In this document: positions 1-11,269 of the stretch, in pieces
How the letters are laid out: each line of letters starts with the position of its first letter
Numbering within the stretch: position 1 is the first letter of the stretch
NCBI GenBank assembly: GCA_018398585.1
Contig: JAGTTD010000015.1
Coordinates: forward strand, 7,073,001-7,137,000
Origin: Simmondsia chinensis
Lineage: Eukaryota > Streptophyta > Magnoliopsida > Caryophyllales > Simmondsiaceae
DNA: 64,000 bases
Direction: 5' to 3'
The notes under the pieces: generated by a model
What the model was told of the DNA's origin: nothing
What the model saw: the letters and a program-made list of their open reading frames with translations, nothing else
Database searches by the model: none
Made by a program: the position numbers and the translations under genes

Positions 1-299
1 ACCGAGGCCATCTCAAAACTAGGAATTAATCTTATGTCTCAAGACACTGAACAACATACCCACATGAGCTCAACAACAATTCACGGTGATATAACCAATA
101 TATGTGATCACATAATAATGAGAATGAAACTTTATGACTTCACTAGATCTGGATAAATAAAATACAATAGTTTTGAAGCATATATGGAGTGTTAGCTCCC
201 ACTGAATGAGTACATCAAAATACTATAACAGACTCAACTATTTTACATGCTTAGTAAACTCAACAAGTTGTAGCCCATTTGTCAATGGGTCTACAAGCA

Positions 300-1740
300 C
301 ACCCGTACTGAGAATATAAATATATTCAACTTCATCATTATCATTCCATTCTTTAAGCTTATATGTCTTCAAATTAAAGAAGTTTGGCACCTAAAAGGAT
401 TCTTAGTGCTCTTGCGGTATTTACACAACAGATCTTTAGGGGCCTTGCAAAGAAATTTATAACAGGTAACTCCATAAGGAAGTCACACAATATTTTACCA
501 TGAGTCTCAACTTCAAAGCATGCATTAAACTCTGTTTCCATGGTGGAAGTAGAAACTGTATTTTGCTTAGCAACTTTTCCATGGTATAGCACCACTAGCA
601 AACATGAAAATGAAGCCTATAGTAGACTTTATATCATCTCTACAACCACTCAGTTCATAATTATCACATCAGTTTAGGGTTTTTCAAACCTTATGTACAT
701 AAGCATGCAATCTCTAGTAGCAAGTAGATACCTCATCATCCTTTTCCACAGCAACCCAATGTATCTTTCCAGGGTTAGACATGTGTCTATCCAATGCATT
801 AATTGCAAAAACAGCATCAAGCCTTATACAAACTTCAACATACATTAAGTTGCCAACTGCACTTCTATAAGCTATATTTCTCATGGATTCTATTCCAAGA
901 TTGTTACCAGGACATTGCTCCTTACTGAGTTTATCTTCCTTACACATAGGTTTTTATAAAAGACTTGTATTTCAAGAGACCAAATCTTTCAAGTACTTTA
1001 TCCATGTATGCCCTATGTGATAGGCCTAATAGTTTCCTAGTCCTATATCTTTGTGTGCTGATACAAAGAATTTAAAATGCTTCTCCAAGGCCCTTTATGT
1101 CAAATGTCTTAGATAGCTTGCTATTGACATCATGAAGGAAAAACAAGATCACTACTTGCAAGTAAAATATCATCAACATACAAAACTAAGAAAATATACT
1201 TGCTCCCACTAGCCTTGATATACATACAAGGGTCTATTTGATTTGCAAAAGCCGTAGACATATTTTCTTATGAAACTTCAAGTAACAGTATTGAGAGGCT
1301 TGCTTTAGTCCATAAATTTAATTCTTAAGTTTGCATACCATATGTTTTTTCCCCGCTTCTATAAAACCATCATATTGTAATATATAAACTCTCTCTAAAG
1401 TCTCTATTTGAGAAAGCAGTTTTAACATTCATTTGATTAAGTTTTAAGTCGTAATGTGCATTCAAAGTCATATTGATTCCACAAGGGAATCCATAGAAGA
1501 AACTGGAAAAAAGTTTCATTAAAATCAATTCCTTACCTTTGTGTATATTATTTAGCAACCAATCTTGCTTTAAACTTGTTCACCTTCTCTTTTGAGTCCC
1601 TTTCACCTTTGTACACCCATTTGCAACTAATAGGACTAAATCCTTCATAAGCCTAACTAATTCTAAAATCTTTATGTGTTCCATAGGCTACATCTCCTCT
1701 TCCATTGCCTTTTCCAATAAAGCTAGTATCAAAAGGAGAA
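300..1740 (-). pseudogene. Ty1/copia RT-RNase H remnant
   Basis: Read on the minus strand, this is the 3' half of a copia polyprotein in broken frames. From high to low coordinates it shows: a reverse-transcriptase N-terminal piece near 1,560-1,690 ending in a 'KFKARL'-like stretch; a piece at 1,370-1,558 with 'QMNVKTAFSN' (family motif QMDVKTAFLNG); the catalytic YVDDILLASSD near 1,150-1,185; the palm/connection part at 714-947 ('YRSAVGNLMY'); and an RNase H end at 374-601 ('STSTMETEFNA', family STAEAEY). Frameshifts and stops separate every piece, so it is dead. No LTR was found for it inside the window. Confidence 0.8.
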
Positions 1741-1779
1741 ATAACTTGTTCTTAAGACAATGGTTGTAAACATATCACA

Positions 1780-2760
1780 AGCGGAAGTCATTGATGTAGT
1801 CATTTGAAATCTGGTTTGATTTGCAAGACAATCACAAACAAGCAGGAACATGTCTCTCGATCACGCTTAGAACTTAGTTTTCCTCTCGCTCTCCAATTCT
1901 TTATGATGACTACCAATGGGGCAAGTCATCCCCTTAGCTTTGTTTTATAGCTAGGTTTTTTTTAGGAGGAGACATCTTTTCCAAGATCTTGATTTTATTC
2001 TTACCCTTTTGTTAAGTGTTTAATTTGTTGTCACCATGCTATAGTCCTTCCTTGACACTTAGTAGCTAGTAAAGCATCCCGCTTGTGCTCGAGTTCCTCT
2101 TTGAACTTGAGTGCCTCCGTGACATACACCAGCAAATGCAGGTTGTGTCTGACCTTGGAATTATGCGATTTTGATCTAGATTTTAGTTTCTTTTCATCGG
2201 TCATCAGAATACTTGGACACTTCATGGCCTTACGCCTATGAATACCAAACTCGTTGAATGAATTGTTTTTTCCTCGTCACCCACAATGTTGGCATTTGAG
2301 GCTCAGTTGCCTGCTGGAATGTCGTAATAAGTTGCTCCATTGCTAAGTCAATTCTTAAGAGTCATGCCTCCATCTCCTCGAATTGTCTATTTGTTTAATG
2401 AGCATCATTGCTTTTATAGATCTCTCGAACTTAAATGTACCTCTACTTCACTTGGGCCATGGATTGAGCATTCTTGTTCTAATACCAAACTAATGTAGTT
2501 CCCCAACCTGAGTAAAAATTGCAAGAAGGATTCTTACAACCTTGATTTAATTATTCAAATTGCTAAAGTAAAGATAAAAAAAGGGGAATACTCAAACTTG
2601 AATCTCCTTGGAGATAACTCAAGAGAGAAACAAAAATATTAATTCATATACAAAAGAAAAATTGCCTCCTTCTATGAGCTACTGTTGGTTCCAAATACAT
2701 AAGATATTATATAAAACATATAAATAGAAAGATATTACTTGAAACGTGTGGGAAGGACAC
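1780..2760 (-). other. Possible 5' end of a minus-strand LTR retrotransposon
   Basis: A sequence resembling an initiator tRNA-Met primer-binding site lies on the minus strand at 2,473-2,487 (TGGTATTAGAACAAG, compared with the usual TGGTATCAGAGC). Downstream on the same strand, 2,031-2,225 holds a 64-codon Lys/Glu-rich open frame that could be a decayed gag. This may or may not belong with the copia remnant below it. No LTR pair could be confirmed, so the assignment is tentative. Confidence 0.35.
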
Positions 2761-3066
2761 AATACCAAAAATGTAACAATTGAGCGAGGCACGGATCACG
2801 CTCTCTTTAAGACGGTTTCACACCCCTCTCGGATCTAAGCCAGTGCAGCAGATACCGGCACGTATACAACACCCAACTAGATTGATGCTTTTTTTTGTCT
2901 ACACAACTTCGAAAGTTAGAGTCTTTATTACACCTTACTTAGCCAAAGTGTAAAAAACAACCCTTAAAAAGAAAATACAAGAAGTATCAAATGATTCTTT
3001 TTAAATAGTAAACAAGAGCACTAATTGTTTTTGAAACACTTAGCAACCAAAATTCTTTTATTTTCC

Positions 3067-3068
<2 letters not shown>

Positions 3069-3129
<61 letters not shown>

Positions 3130-3130
3130 A
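3069..3130. repeat. Compound microsatellite (ATT)n(GTT)n
   Basis: About ten ATT units run directly into about ten GTT units with no interruption. The switch from A to G at one position of the unit suggests a single substitution that then spread by slippage. Confidence 0.95.
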
Positions 3131-3566
3131 TTTTTTGCAATAACTTGAAGAGAGGCATTTTATAATCAAATTTTTGACCCAACAAATTACCGTTTGATGC
3201 ATAGTGACCATTGCATTATATTATTACCGGCATTTAGGGCAATTAAAATGTTACCGAGTAATTGAATTAAATATTTAAGTTTTTGAATAAGCATTAATTT
3301 ATAAATACATAATGGAGGATATAATTATTAATATTGAATAGAAATTTATTAATAATTTTAGAGGACAAAAATAGCATCAAGAAAATCATACCAAATTTTA
3401 AAAATATATATTTTAAAATATATTTTTAATTAAAATATCCTATATATACAGATCTTCCTTATATATCTATTTCATTTTCAAAAATATAAAAATCAGAATA
3501 AAGCCCCATTTTTTGTTCAAAAAAAAAAAAAAGAATAAAGTCTCGTTTCTTCATAGAGAACCCCAG

Positions 3567-3758
3567 TATTAGAATAGCTAGTATAGGAATGTCATTCTGG
3601 GGTTTATTGTTTTTACTTTCCTACCATTTATCCTAGTTATATGTCTCAAGGGTCTTTTTGTACTTTTCTTGTCTTGACCTCCCTATGTATAGAGGTCTCT
3701 TGTATTGGTTCACTTATCATTTATATAAGAGTTCTTTGCATGTTTCTTATTTCTCACA
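3567..3758 (+). repeat. Copia-1 5' LTR
   Basis: It begins TATTAGAATAGC and ends TTCTCACA, directly followed by the PBS. A TATA-like stretch (CTATGTATAG) lies near 3,683. The canonical TG start appears mutated to TA. Confidence 0.85.
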
Positions 3759-3772
3759 TAGTATCAGAGCCA
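3759..3772 (+). promoter_or_regulatory. Copia-1 primer-binding site
   Basis: TAGTATCAGAGCCA matches the 3' end complement of plant initiator tRNA-Met (TGGTATCAGAGCCA) with one mismatch and sits immediately after the LTR end. Confidence 0.85.
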
Positions 3773-3888
3773 TTTTTTATAGGAAATTGTGCTCCTGATC
3801 CTCTCTCCTTTCTTTATTCTTAATTCAAATTTATTCTTGAATTTTTTTTCTTTTTCACGGTTTTTTCTCTTCTCTAAATTTACTTGAA

Positions 3889-6310
3889 ATGGCACGCACT
3901 CTTGTAATACAAGCTCAGCTATCTTGTCGTTTTTGGGATGATGCTGTTTGCACTATGCGTGTTTTACAATCAACCGTTTTCCAACCCCAACTTTGTCTAA
4001 TCTCTCACCTTTTGAAAAACATTTCAACAAAATTCCAGACTACAAAGTTTTTCGTGCCTTTGGATGTGAGTGTTACCCCAATCTCACACCATGTGCCATT
4101 CACAAATTAGCCCCTAGGTCCACTCCTTGTATTTTCCTAGGATATGCCGCGCGTTACAAAAGATATCGTTGTTTTTACCCTAAAACAAACAAAATTTACA
4201 TAAGTCGGGATGTTGTTTTCAACGAGCAAGGTTTTCATTTTCTAAACTAACTCACGCCTTAACCTCACCTCCTTCACAACCCTCCTTAGTCAATTTACCT
4301 CCCCTTATCCCCACGTCCATTCCCCAACCCGGGGTACACCACATAACTGCGCACCCGAACATGTGCACCGCCCCTACCTCATGTAGTGCGGCTGCTGCAG
4401 CTCCATCAGAACTTGGTACAGCCCTGTCCGAAGCTATTACAGCCCCTGCAGCCCCCACGGTAACATCACCAGCTCGGGCCTCCCCCACGGTCACTGCACC
4501 ATCACGCATTCCAGACACTCAAACCCGCAGCCCTCCAGTGAGCCCAGCTACGGTTCTACATAATGTCTCCACACCCACCTTAGGGACATCTCCTCTCACC
4601 TACACACAGCATCGTGGGACCCTCATTGAGGACCACCCGCCACAGACCACCGCTTTCGTTCATGATAACTGTGTCATACTAGTAGGGCGTTCACCTAATG
4701 CGCACTCGACTTAAAGATGGAATCCGTAAGACAAAATATCCGTTATCCTTAGCATCCATAAGTGTGATACAGGAACCAACATGCTACTCTCAGGCAATAA
4801 AGAACCCTCAATGGCAAGAAGCCATGGCTGACGAATTTAACGCTTTAATTCAAAATCACACATGGGACTTAGTCCCCTATGACCCTCCTAAGAACCTAGT
4901 AGAAAGCACATGGAAATATCGTGTGAAATATAAAGCTGACGACTCTATTGATCGTTTTAAAGCTCACTTTGGTGGCACAACGCTTCCACCAACGTGCAGG
5001 AATTTACTTTCGGGAGACCTGCAGCCCCGTAGTCAAACCTACCATTGTCCGTTTTATACTTTCACTAACTATTTCCAAAAATTGGCCCATACACCAACTT
5101 GATTTTAAAAATGCATTCATACATGGTTTCTTAAAAGAAGAAGTTTATATGAAGCAATCCCAGGGCTTTATTCATCAAAAAATTTCCAACTCATGTGTGT
5201 CTATTACGCAAGACTCTCTACACCCTAAAACAAGCACCAAGAGCGCAGTTTCAAAAGTATAGCTCCTTTTATTAAGCCTTGGGCTCAGTTGTAGTCGTGC
5301 GGACCCCTCACTGTTCACTCTCAAAACTAACAAATACATCATTTTCCTTCTTCTTTATGTGGATGACATCATTCTAACTGGATCCTCTAGTGCCCCACTC
5401 ACAAATCTTCTCCAAATCTATCCTCCCAATTCGCAATGAAAGACCTTGGCTCCTTACACTATTTTCTAGGCCTTGACGCAAAACGAACACCCGTAGGCCT
5501 CTTTCTCTCTCAACACCGCTACACCATTGATCTCCTAACCAAAAATAACATGCAACATGTCAAACCCAATAAAACTCCTCTTCCAGCCCGAGCTCACCTC
5601 TCGCTCACCGATGGTGACTTACTAGCGGACCCTACTGAGTATCGGAGTGTTGTGGGTGCGCTCCAATACTTAACCATGACTCGTATTGACATATGTTATG
5701 CTGTTAACATTGTTTCTCAATTTATGCATGCTCTCAAAACTAACAATTGGTAGGTTGTTAAGCGTATTCTCCACTATCTCAAAAGCACTCCCGACCATGG
5801 CCTATCCATCACTCTTGGATCATGCAACTCTATCACCATCTACACTAATGCTGATTAGGGAGGATGTGTTGATACTCATCGCTCAACCACTGGGTATGGC
5901 CTCTTCCTTAGGCCAAATCTCATCTCTTAGTGAGCCAAAAAGCAGCCCACTGTCTCCAATCCCAACATTGAATCTGAATATCGTGCAGTTGAAAGGGCCG
6001 TTGTCGAGTGCGATTGGACTCGCTACCTCATGCGTGACCTTTGTCTCAAACACTTAGGACCCGCTACCTCATGCGTGACCTTTGTCTCAATCACTTAGGA
6101 CTCGCTACCTCATGCATGACCTTTACCTCAAACACTTAGGACCAATCAAGCTCTACTGCGACAACATTTTCACTTCCTACCTTGCTGCCAACCCCGTCTT
6201 AAATGATCATAGAAAACATGTGGATATTGACTTCTCTATGTTCAAGGAAAAGTAGTCAAAGGCGATCTTCAAGACCTCTTCAATCCAACAACGAGATAAA
6301 TTACTAACAT
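3889..6310 (+). pseudogene. Copia-1 pol remnant (integrase C-terminus, RT, RNase H)
   Basis: Broken frames read in order: the integrase C-terminal region (3,889-4,250; 'FGCECYPNLTP', then a chromodomain-less 'PCIFLGYAARYK' block); a Pro/Ala/Thr-rich linker (4,260-4,700); the RT N-terminus (4,698-5,000; 'QWQEAMADEFNAL', 'DRFKAH'); the catalytic LLYVDDIILTGSS near 5,355-5,395; RT thumb/connection (5,436-5,753; 'MKDLGSLHYFLGLDAK'); and RNase H (5,760-6,310). At least four frame breaks and several stops are present. The order and motifs fit RE1/RE2-type plant copia elements. Confidence 0.85.
6021..6143 (+). repeat. Three tandem 41-bp units inside RNase H
   Basis: The unit starting CGCTACCTCATGC recurs at 6,021, 6,062 and 6,103 with only a few differences. 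Because 41 is not a multiple of 3, the expansion shifts the frame, so it arose after coding constraint was lost. Confidence 0.9.
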
Positions 6311-6388
6311 CTTCACAAAAAGACTGTGCGCGGATCTATTTCACTACCACAAGAACAATCACTCTGTCCCATGCAGACCGAGGCGGCC

Positions 6389-6580
6389 GATTAGAATAGC
6401 TAGTATAGGAAAGTCCTTCTAGGGTTTATTGCTTTTACTTTCCTACGCTTTATCCTAGTTATATGTCTCAAGAGTCCTTTTGTACTTTTTTTGTCTTAAC
6501 CTCCCTATATATAGATGTCTCTTGCATTAGCTCACTTATCATTGACATAAGAGTTCTTTGAGTGTTTCTTATTTCTCACA
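6389..6580 (+). repeat. Copia-1 3' LTR
   Basis: Partner of the LTR at 3,567-3,758. It follows a purine-containing stretch (GACCGAGGCGGCCG) in the polypurine-tract position, ends TTCTCACA and is followed by the TSD CCCAG. A TATA box (CTATATATAG) lies near 6,508. Confidence 0.85.
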
Positions 6581-6659
6581 CCCAGAAACTTCATATTGTT
6601 TCATCTCTCTTTCTTCTTGTGTTGCATCTGTGAGAACATAGCTCATAAATAAATAAAAT

Positions 6660-7154
6660 AGTTATTTATATTTTAGTACCCCAACTTTTTAGGTAATAAT
6701 AGAAAGGACCCTAACATTTTTAAATTTTAAAAAGGTCCCTAAGTTTTTATAGTATCAATAAAAAGGCCCCTTTGAAAAGTGATGTGGTAATTGCTTTTTA
6801 TTAATGCAACAATAAAATGACCTCCCTTATTATTACTTTATAAGCACAAAATTTGAGATGTTGTGTTATGTAAAAGCTATCTATTTTAGCTTAATTTATT
6901 TTAGAATATGGTCATTAAAATGTATTTTTGTCATTTTACTATAGAATTAATAAAAATACAACAGTCACATCAGCTGTGTCGACTAAAAATGACATCATCA
7001 CGTCATAGAGAAGCCTTTTTATTAATGCAACAAAAACTTAAGGGCCTTTTTATTAATATGACAAAAGTTTAAGGGTCTTTTTAATAATTCAAAACGGTTA
7101 AGGTCTTTTTTATTATTTCCAAAAATATAGAGGTAGTGAAATATAAATAACCCT
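6660..7154. mobile_element. Mutator-type MITE with perfect 9-bp TSD
   Basis: The two ends are long terminal inverted repeats of about 115 bp. The left starts AGTTATTTATATTTTAG and the right, read on the minus strand, starts AGGGTTATTTATATTTC. The flanks carry an exact 9-bp duplication, AAATAAAAT, at 6,651-6,659 and 7,155-7,163. The 495-bp interior has no coding content. Long TIRs and a 9-bp TSD are the hallmarks of Mutator-like elements. Confidence 0.88.
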
Positions 7155-7804
7155 AAATAAAATGCATCCTTAATTTGTTTATGTCCAAAGTTTGTTGAAA
7201 TATATTTTTATTAAAATAATCTACAGATACAGACCAAGATATGGCTATGGTGGTGAATTCACCAAGTAACTTGGTGAGTATGTGCATTGGTGAGTATATA
7301 GACACGGGTAAGTAGGAGAGTGTGCCTTCCAGAAGTTTCAGCTACAGTTTTGTTAGAACCTGATCTGTTTTATTTGCAATGTTTTCCTCCTTTTCTTCTA
7401 GAAACTATAATTGTAACAGAATCTGTATTATGTCCTTTTGTTTTCACATGAGGAGGAGTTGTAATATAAGCAACTCATTGAGTTCGCTCAATCTTTCCCC
7501 TTTTATAAGATTAGTATTAGATTCTTTTTTTTTTTTTATTTCATTTTCTTCAATTCATCTTTTTGCTTTGATAATTTGAATCAAATGAAGGCTATTTTAA
7601 TCTTTCCATCCTTGCTCATTTGACGGCTATATCAATTTGTATCTGGATATACCATTTAATGATTACAATGTATGGAGTACATGCCAATGTGACTTTGGTT
7701 GAATAGTAAAATCTCTGTTCCCTTCCCTTCTCATCTTCTCAAAAGAAAAATAAAAGATTAATCAATTTGTATACTCAATATTAGTTTATTACCATAACCT
7801 AATA

Positions 7805-7925
7805 TATTTAGGATATTCTATAGCATCTTATAATATTCTTTAGAGGCCTTGTTGTATTTTTTCTTACGCACTTCTATGTATATGATACATCAGCAACCCT
7901 ATTAGATATGGTCACTCTATTATTA
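7805..7925 (+). repeat. Degenerate copia LTR fragment (Copia-3-like)
   Basis: TTTAGGATATTC near the left end and TATGATACATCAGCAACCC near the right align by eye with the 3' LTR of Copia-3 at 56,986-57,117 (TATATGATACCTCAGCACCC). No partner LTR or PBS is nearby, so this would be an old solo or partial LTR. Confidence 0.45.
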
Positions 7926-8761
7926 GATAAAGTCACTAAAATATTCTCTAACACTGAACAATATGTTAGAAGGTTAGATGGGGTGGAAGTTCTTTTGTTA
8001 CCAGTGTGATTCTATCCCATGTGGCGTCTTTAGCCCCTCAATGATCATCACCACTGCACCATGCATGCCTTGCTCGATAATAAATTAGTGACATTCTTCG
8101 ATGAATATTAAGTGTACAAACATAAATAGATTTTTGAATACCTCACATTGCACCACCCAAAAATGTATTGAGTATATAAATGATACTAGTCTATATCTTG
8201 TAGATACCAATCTCATACCTCAGAGATAAGTACATATTGTATGATAATAGCTACAAATACAATGCCTTACAACCCTACTGGCAATGCCACTCACTCTAAA
8301 CATATCTCTCACAAACTAAATTAGTGTCATAAACTACAATTATTATGGAAGTTGAATGCGAAGCTACATCTTGTGCGTCCTTTTTCCCAAAAAATGCGTA
8401 AAATCAAAAGCAATTGCCACAGCATTTGAAAAAGATTTTTTAAATAGTATCCACGTCTCAATTTATGCTCAGATGACAAAATTACTATTGTAGACGCACA
8501 AAATACACCTACGTGGATACTACTTTCAGAATTTGTTTTGAAACACTACAATAAGAATTTTCTTGAGCATTTTTTTAGAAAAGGCTCTTTCGTAGCACAA
8601 AAATGCGTTAGAACAAATGTATCAAGAACCAACTATTTCAAAAAATGCATTAGAACAAATGTATCAAGAACTGACTATTTCAAAAGTTTAAGCCGATGGC
8701 TAAAAGCCCATGATTAATTTTGTACTCTAACAGTGCAACCAATGAAAATCTAGGAACAAAT
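7926..8761. other. Non-coding stretch with a 2 x 42-bp tandem repeat
   Basis: No gene is visible. At 8,601-8,684 a 42-bp unit (containing TTAGAACAAATGTATCAAGA) is present twice with three or four differences. The segment is the 3' flank of the minus-strand gene at 8,762-9,937. I see no clear AATAAA signal in it. Confidence 0.7.
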
Positions 8762-9937
8762 TCAAGTGCCGTGAGCTTCTAACAAGGTAGTAAATTCACG
8801 GGTGGCCTTAAGCAAACATGGGGAGATAGAGATAGAAGTTGGTGAAGATGGGTCAGAAGATACAGGAGAATTTGAGCTAGAAAACCTCACAGATTTCCTG
8901 TTGTTCATTGATCCCTTCAATGAACTATCTTTCAATACCCCTTTTGGCTGTTCTTCCATATTATCCCTCTCTTTATCAAACACAAACGCAGCTGTAACTG
9001 GTGATTGCATGTCACTTACACTACACCTAATCATCTCTAATGGCAGATCAAAGAACAAACTTGTTCCTTCCCCTAACTCCTCGTTGAATATCGATGAAGA
9101 CCATGACCCACAATCAAATTTCTCCATTGAAACTCTCCTTGAAATTGCAGGACCTTCAGTTTTGTTTGACATTATTGATGATGTGTTTGAGCTTGATCTC
9201 ACTGGCTTTCCTTTTCCTGATCTGGGTATGAACAAACATAATTTTCCGCACTTGAACCCATCTTCTGAAGCAAAGTGTCGACCTTTATGGCTCTTATGGA
9301 TAGTTTTATAACGCTGATCTTTGATTATAGGAGGCTTAGAGGAAGAAGAAAGTTTGTTTGAATGGTTCATTTGAATCTCTCTTGACCCACTTTGTTTTTC
9401 CATCAAAAGGCCCAAATCATCAGCTGCAGCACTAGCTCTTCCGTCACCGCACGATTTGCTCCTTCTTCTATGGCTCCCGCGCAAGTCAACTTCAGTGTCA
9501 TCAACTGCAGATCGCATCCTAGACAAAGTAGGTGAAAAACCCTCTTTCTGATTATTCCATATCTTCTTCACTAAACTTGACCCAGCTTGTGGGGATGAAG
9601 CAGCAGAGCTGGGGAGGCTCGCGCTTACAAACTTAAGCTTCGGGGGTGGCTGAGGCGAAGGTGCTGATGGGTTAGTGCCAGCGACAGGCGACGAAACAAG
9701 GTGGAAACTTGCTTGTCTTATGGTTGAGCCTTTAATTGAAATGGGGTCAACAGAAATCTGCTTTTCCTTCTGTAAACTATTCATTTTGGTTAAGCCATTG
9801 GGTGGTTCAATGGCGAAGAAATCTGAGCTGCCACTGCTGGTGGGTTCAATGGTCATGAAGATATCTTCTACATCACTGTAGCTTGATGCATTGGAGACTC
9901 GAGCAGTGGTGGGATGATCTGAAGGGGAAGCAACCAT
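8762..9937 (-). CDS. Uncharacterised plant-specific Ser-rich protein (At1g67050-like)
   Basis: This is a single uninterrupted frame of 391 codons, the only convincing intact host gene in the window. The protein is Ser/Pro/Lys-rich and mostly disordered. Conserved-looking blocks are an acidic N-terminus ('SSYSDVEDIFMTIEP'), a basic 'RRRSKSCGDGR' stretch (about residue 160), 'FKCGKLCLFIPRSGKGKPVR' (about 230-250), 'LPLEMIRCSVSDMQSPVTAA' (about 300-320) and a C-terminal 'KSVRFSSS...SPTSISISPCL'. From memory, these match a small land-plant family including Arabidopsis At1g67050, whose function is unknown. I chose the Met at 9,937. The frame stays open for 43 more codons to a Met at 10,066, but that extension is hydrophobic, low-complexity and unlike the rest, so it is probably 5' UTR. 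The basic and Ser-rich character would fit a nuclear or phospho-regulated protein, but that is inference. It lies between a MITE and gypsy debris. Confidence 0.8.
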   Translation of the reverse strand: MVASPSDHPTTARVSNASSYSDVEDIFMTIEPTSSGSSDFFAIEPPNGLTKMNSLQKEKQISVDPISIKGSTIRQASFHLVSSPVAGTNPSAPSPQPPPKLKFVSASLPSSAASSPQAGSSLVKKIWNNQKEGFSPTLSRMRSAVDDTEVDLRGSHRRRSKSCGDGRASAAADDLGLLMEKQSGSREIQMNHSNKLSSSSKPPIIKDQRYKTIHKSHKGRHFASEDGFKCGKLCLFIPRSGKGKPVRSSSNTSSIMSNKTEGPAISRRVSMEKFDCGSWSSSIFNEELGEGTSLFFDLPLEMIRCSVSDMQSPVTAAFVFDKERDNMEEQPKGVLKDSSLKGSMNNRKSVRFSSSNSPVSSDPSSPTSISISPCLLKATREFTTLLEAHGT

Positions 9938-10137
9938 TAGTGAAGATTGAAGGACGAATGTGATATGGTGATGTTGTAAGAGGTGAAGAAATGGTGAAGT
10001 GAATGGAGGGAAAGATGCATATAAATTGAGGGGAAAATATGGGTGATTGATGAACGTGCATAGCATGTAGTTTATGAGGGATAGTAGTGATCTTCATGTT
10101 TTGTGTTTGAGGTGAAGAAGGCCGGCGCATGTAACTT

Positions 10138-10150
10138 TAAAAATATATAG
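10138..10150 (-). promoter_or_regulatory. Putative TATA box for the 8,762-9,937 gene
   Basis: On the minus strand the sequence reads AACTATATATTTTTAAAG, about 205 bp upstream of the chosen start codon. That would leave a 5' UTR of roughly 170 nt, which is reasonable. Only position and sequence support it. Confidence 0.35.
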
Positions 10151-10509
10151 TTATAGGGGTTGACTGCCAATAATAAATTGTAAAATTGTGAAAATTGTTA
10201 TTTTCTTTTTAAGTGGTGACAATGACTGCTTGGATTGGAAAGAGGAGAATGATTCAACATTCTTTTGTCAATTTAAGTTGTTAGAGTTAAAAAAGAATAA
10301 AGATAATAACTTAATTTGAAACTCTTAGAGACAGTATGAAAGAAAAATAAAATACTAGATTTAATACAGAGGGAAAAGGCCATCAAATCCAGTTGATTAC
10401 AAGCTTATTTATAACCCTACTCTCCTACTTGTTTCGCAACTCTTCTTCTAATTTGATCGCAAAGGCTTAAATCCATATAACTTAAAAGTCAATCATATGT
10501 ACACTCTTT

Positions 10510-11047
10510 CTATCTGATGCCACTTTTTATTTGCCATCTGCCTTCTCTAAAAGCTCTTGGGTTTGCTTGTGAATCTGCTATCGGCTGGCAATAAAATCTT
10601 TTGCTTTTAGTTTGTGTGAGCGAGGTCTGGAATCGGTACAAGTAGTGATGAACAAGGGACAAAACCTTAGACGATGAGGAATGGTGGGAACCATTTACTG
10701 TGATTAAAGGAACTATTGTAGGCAAACTCAGCCTAGTATAGCTTCTGATCCTAGCTCTTCACAAGCTTAGCTGTAAGACACCTTAATAAGTTTCCAAAAA
10801 ACCTATTAATAACCTTCTTCTGACCATCTGTCTGCGAGGTGGTGAATAGTGCTAAAGTTAAGTGACATTCTCACCATCTGACAAAGGCTCCTTTAGAAAT
10901 GACTCACAAAATGAATATTCCAGTCACAAATAGCGTTAGCGGGTAAACCATAAATCCAGTAAACCTCTTAGAAGTACTATGCTACATACACAACTTTGCG
11001 ACCTTCTTTTCAAGGTATATATGGCACAAACTGGGCTAGACAACCCG
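10510..11047 (-). pseudogene. Ty3/gypsy integrase remnant
   Basis: On the minus strand, fragments in shifting frames read like the integrase core and C-terminus of plant Ty3/gypsy elements. There is a 'FTTSQTDGQKKVINRFFGN' block (family YHPQTDGQTEVVNR), followed by 'LLRCL', 'AEFAYNSSFNHS' and 'FPPF', then a 70-codon open frame at 10,510-10,725 covering the tail. Many stops are present. Copia-2 inserted directly beside it at 11,048, so the gypsy remnant is the older element. Confidence 0.7.
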
Positions 11048-11052
11048 TGATT

Positions 11053-11224
11053 CGTATTAGGAGATATTAGAGATAGAGATAGAGATAGCCTTCCATATAT
11101 CATCTTGTATTTTACTTATCTATTCTTATCTAGATAGGGTTAGCTTTATCCCTTTATGTATTCTTCTCTCTATTTACACAATGCTACGCATCCATGTTTG
11201 GCATGCCACATTAATCAATATTCA
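11053..11224 (+). repeat. Copia-2 5' LTR
   Basis: It contains TATTAGGAGATATTAGAG at the start, a GATAGA triplication near 11,072-11,088 and ends AATCAATATTCA. A degenerate PBS (TGGTAAGAGCAAA, missing two bases relative to TGGTATCAGAGC) follows at about 11,227-11,239. Confidence 0.8.
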
Positions 11225-11269
11225 CATGGTAAGAGCAAATTTGAAACCCTAAAATTGATCTCCTCTCAA

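Larger units (their letters stand above)
3567..6580 (+). mobile_element. Copia-1: internally deleted Ty1/copia element with TSD CCCAG
   Basis: Two direct LTRs of about 192 bp (3,567-3,758 and 6,389-6,580), roughly 90% identical by eye, bracket 2.6 kb of broken pol. The 5-bp target-site duplication CCCAG is exact (3,562-3,566 and 6,581-6,585). At 3.0 kb it is about 2 kb shorter than the related Copia-2 and Copia-3 elements here. Gag, protease and the N-terminal half of integrase are missing, while both LTRs, the PBS and the 3' half of pol remain. It is therefore a deletion derivative that moved or decayed as a unit. Confidence 0.9.

Noticed and set aside
4252..4518. Open frames over the Pro/Ala/Thr-rich linkers (also 14,122-14,409)
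   Set aside because: They are antisense or alternative-frame readings of the copia integrase-RT linker.
8802..9311. 169-codon plus-strand open frame
   Set aside because: It is the antisense shadow of the minus-strand gene at 8,762-9,937.
9938..10066. N-terminal extension of the host gene to Met at 10,066
   Set aside because: The extra 43 residues are His/Pro/Phe-rich and unlike the rest; the later Met starts the recognisable acidic N-terminus. Kept as an alternative only.
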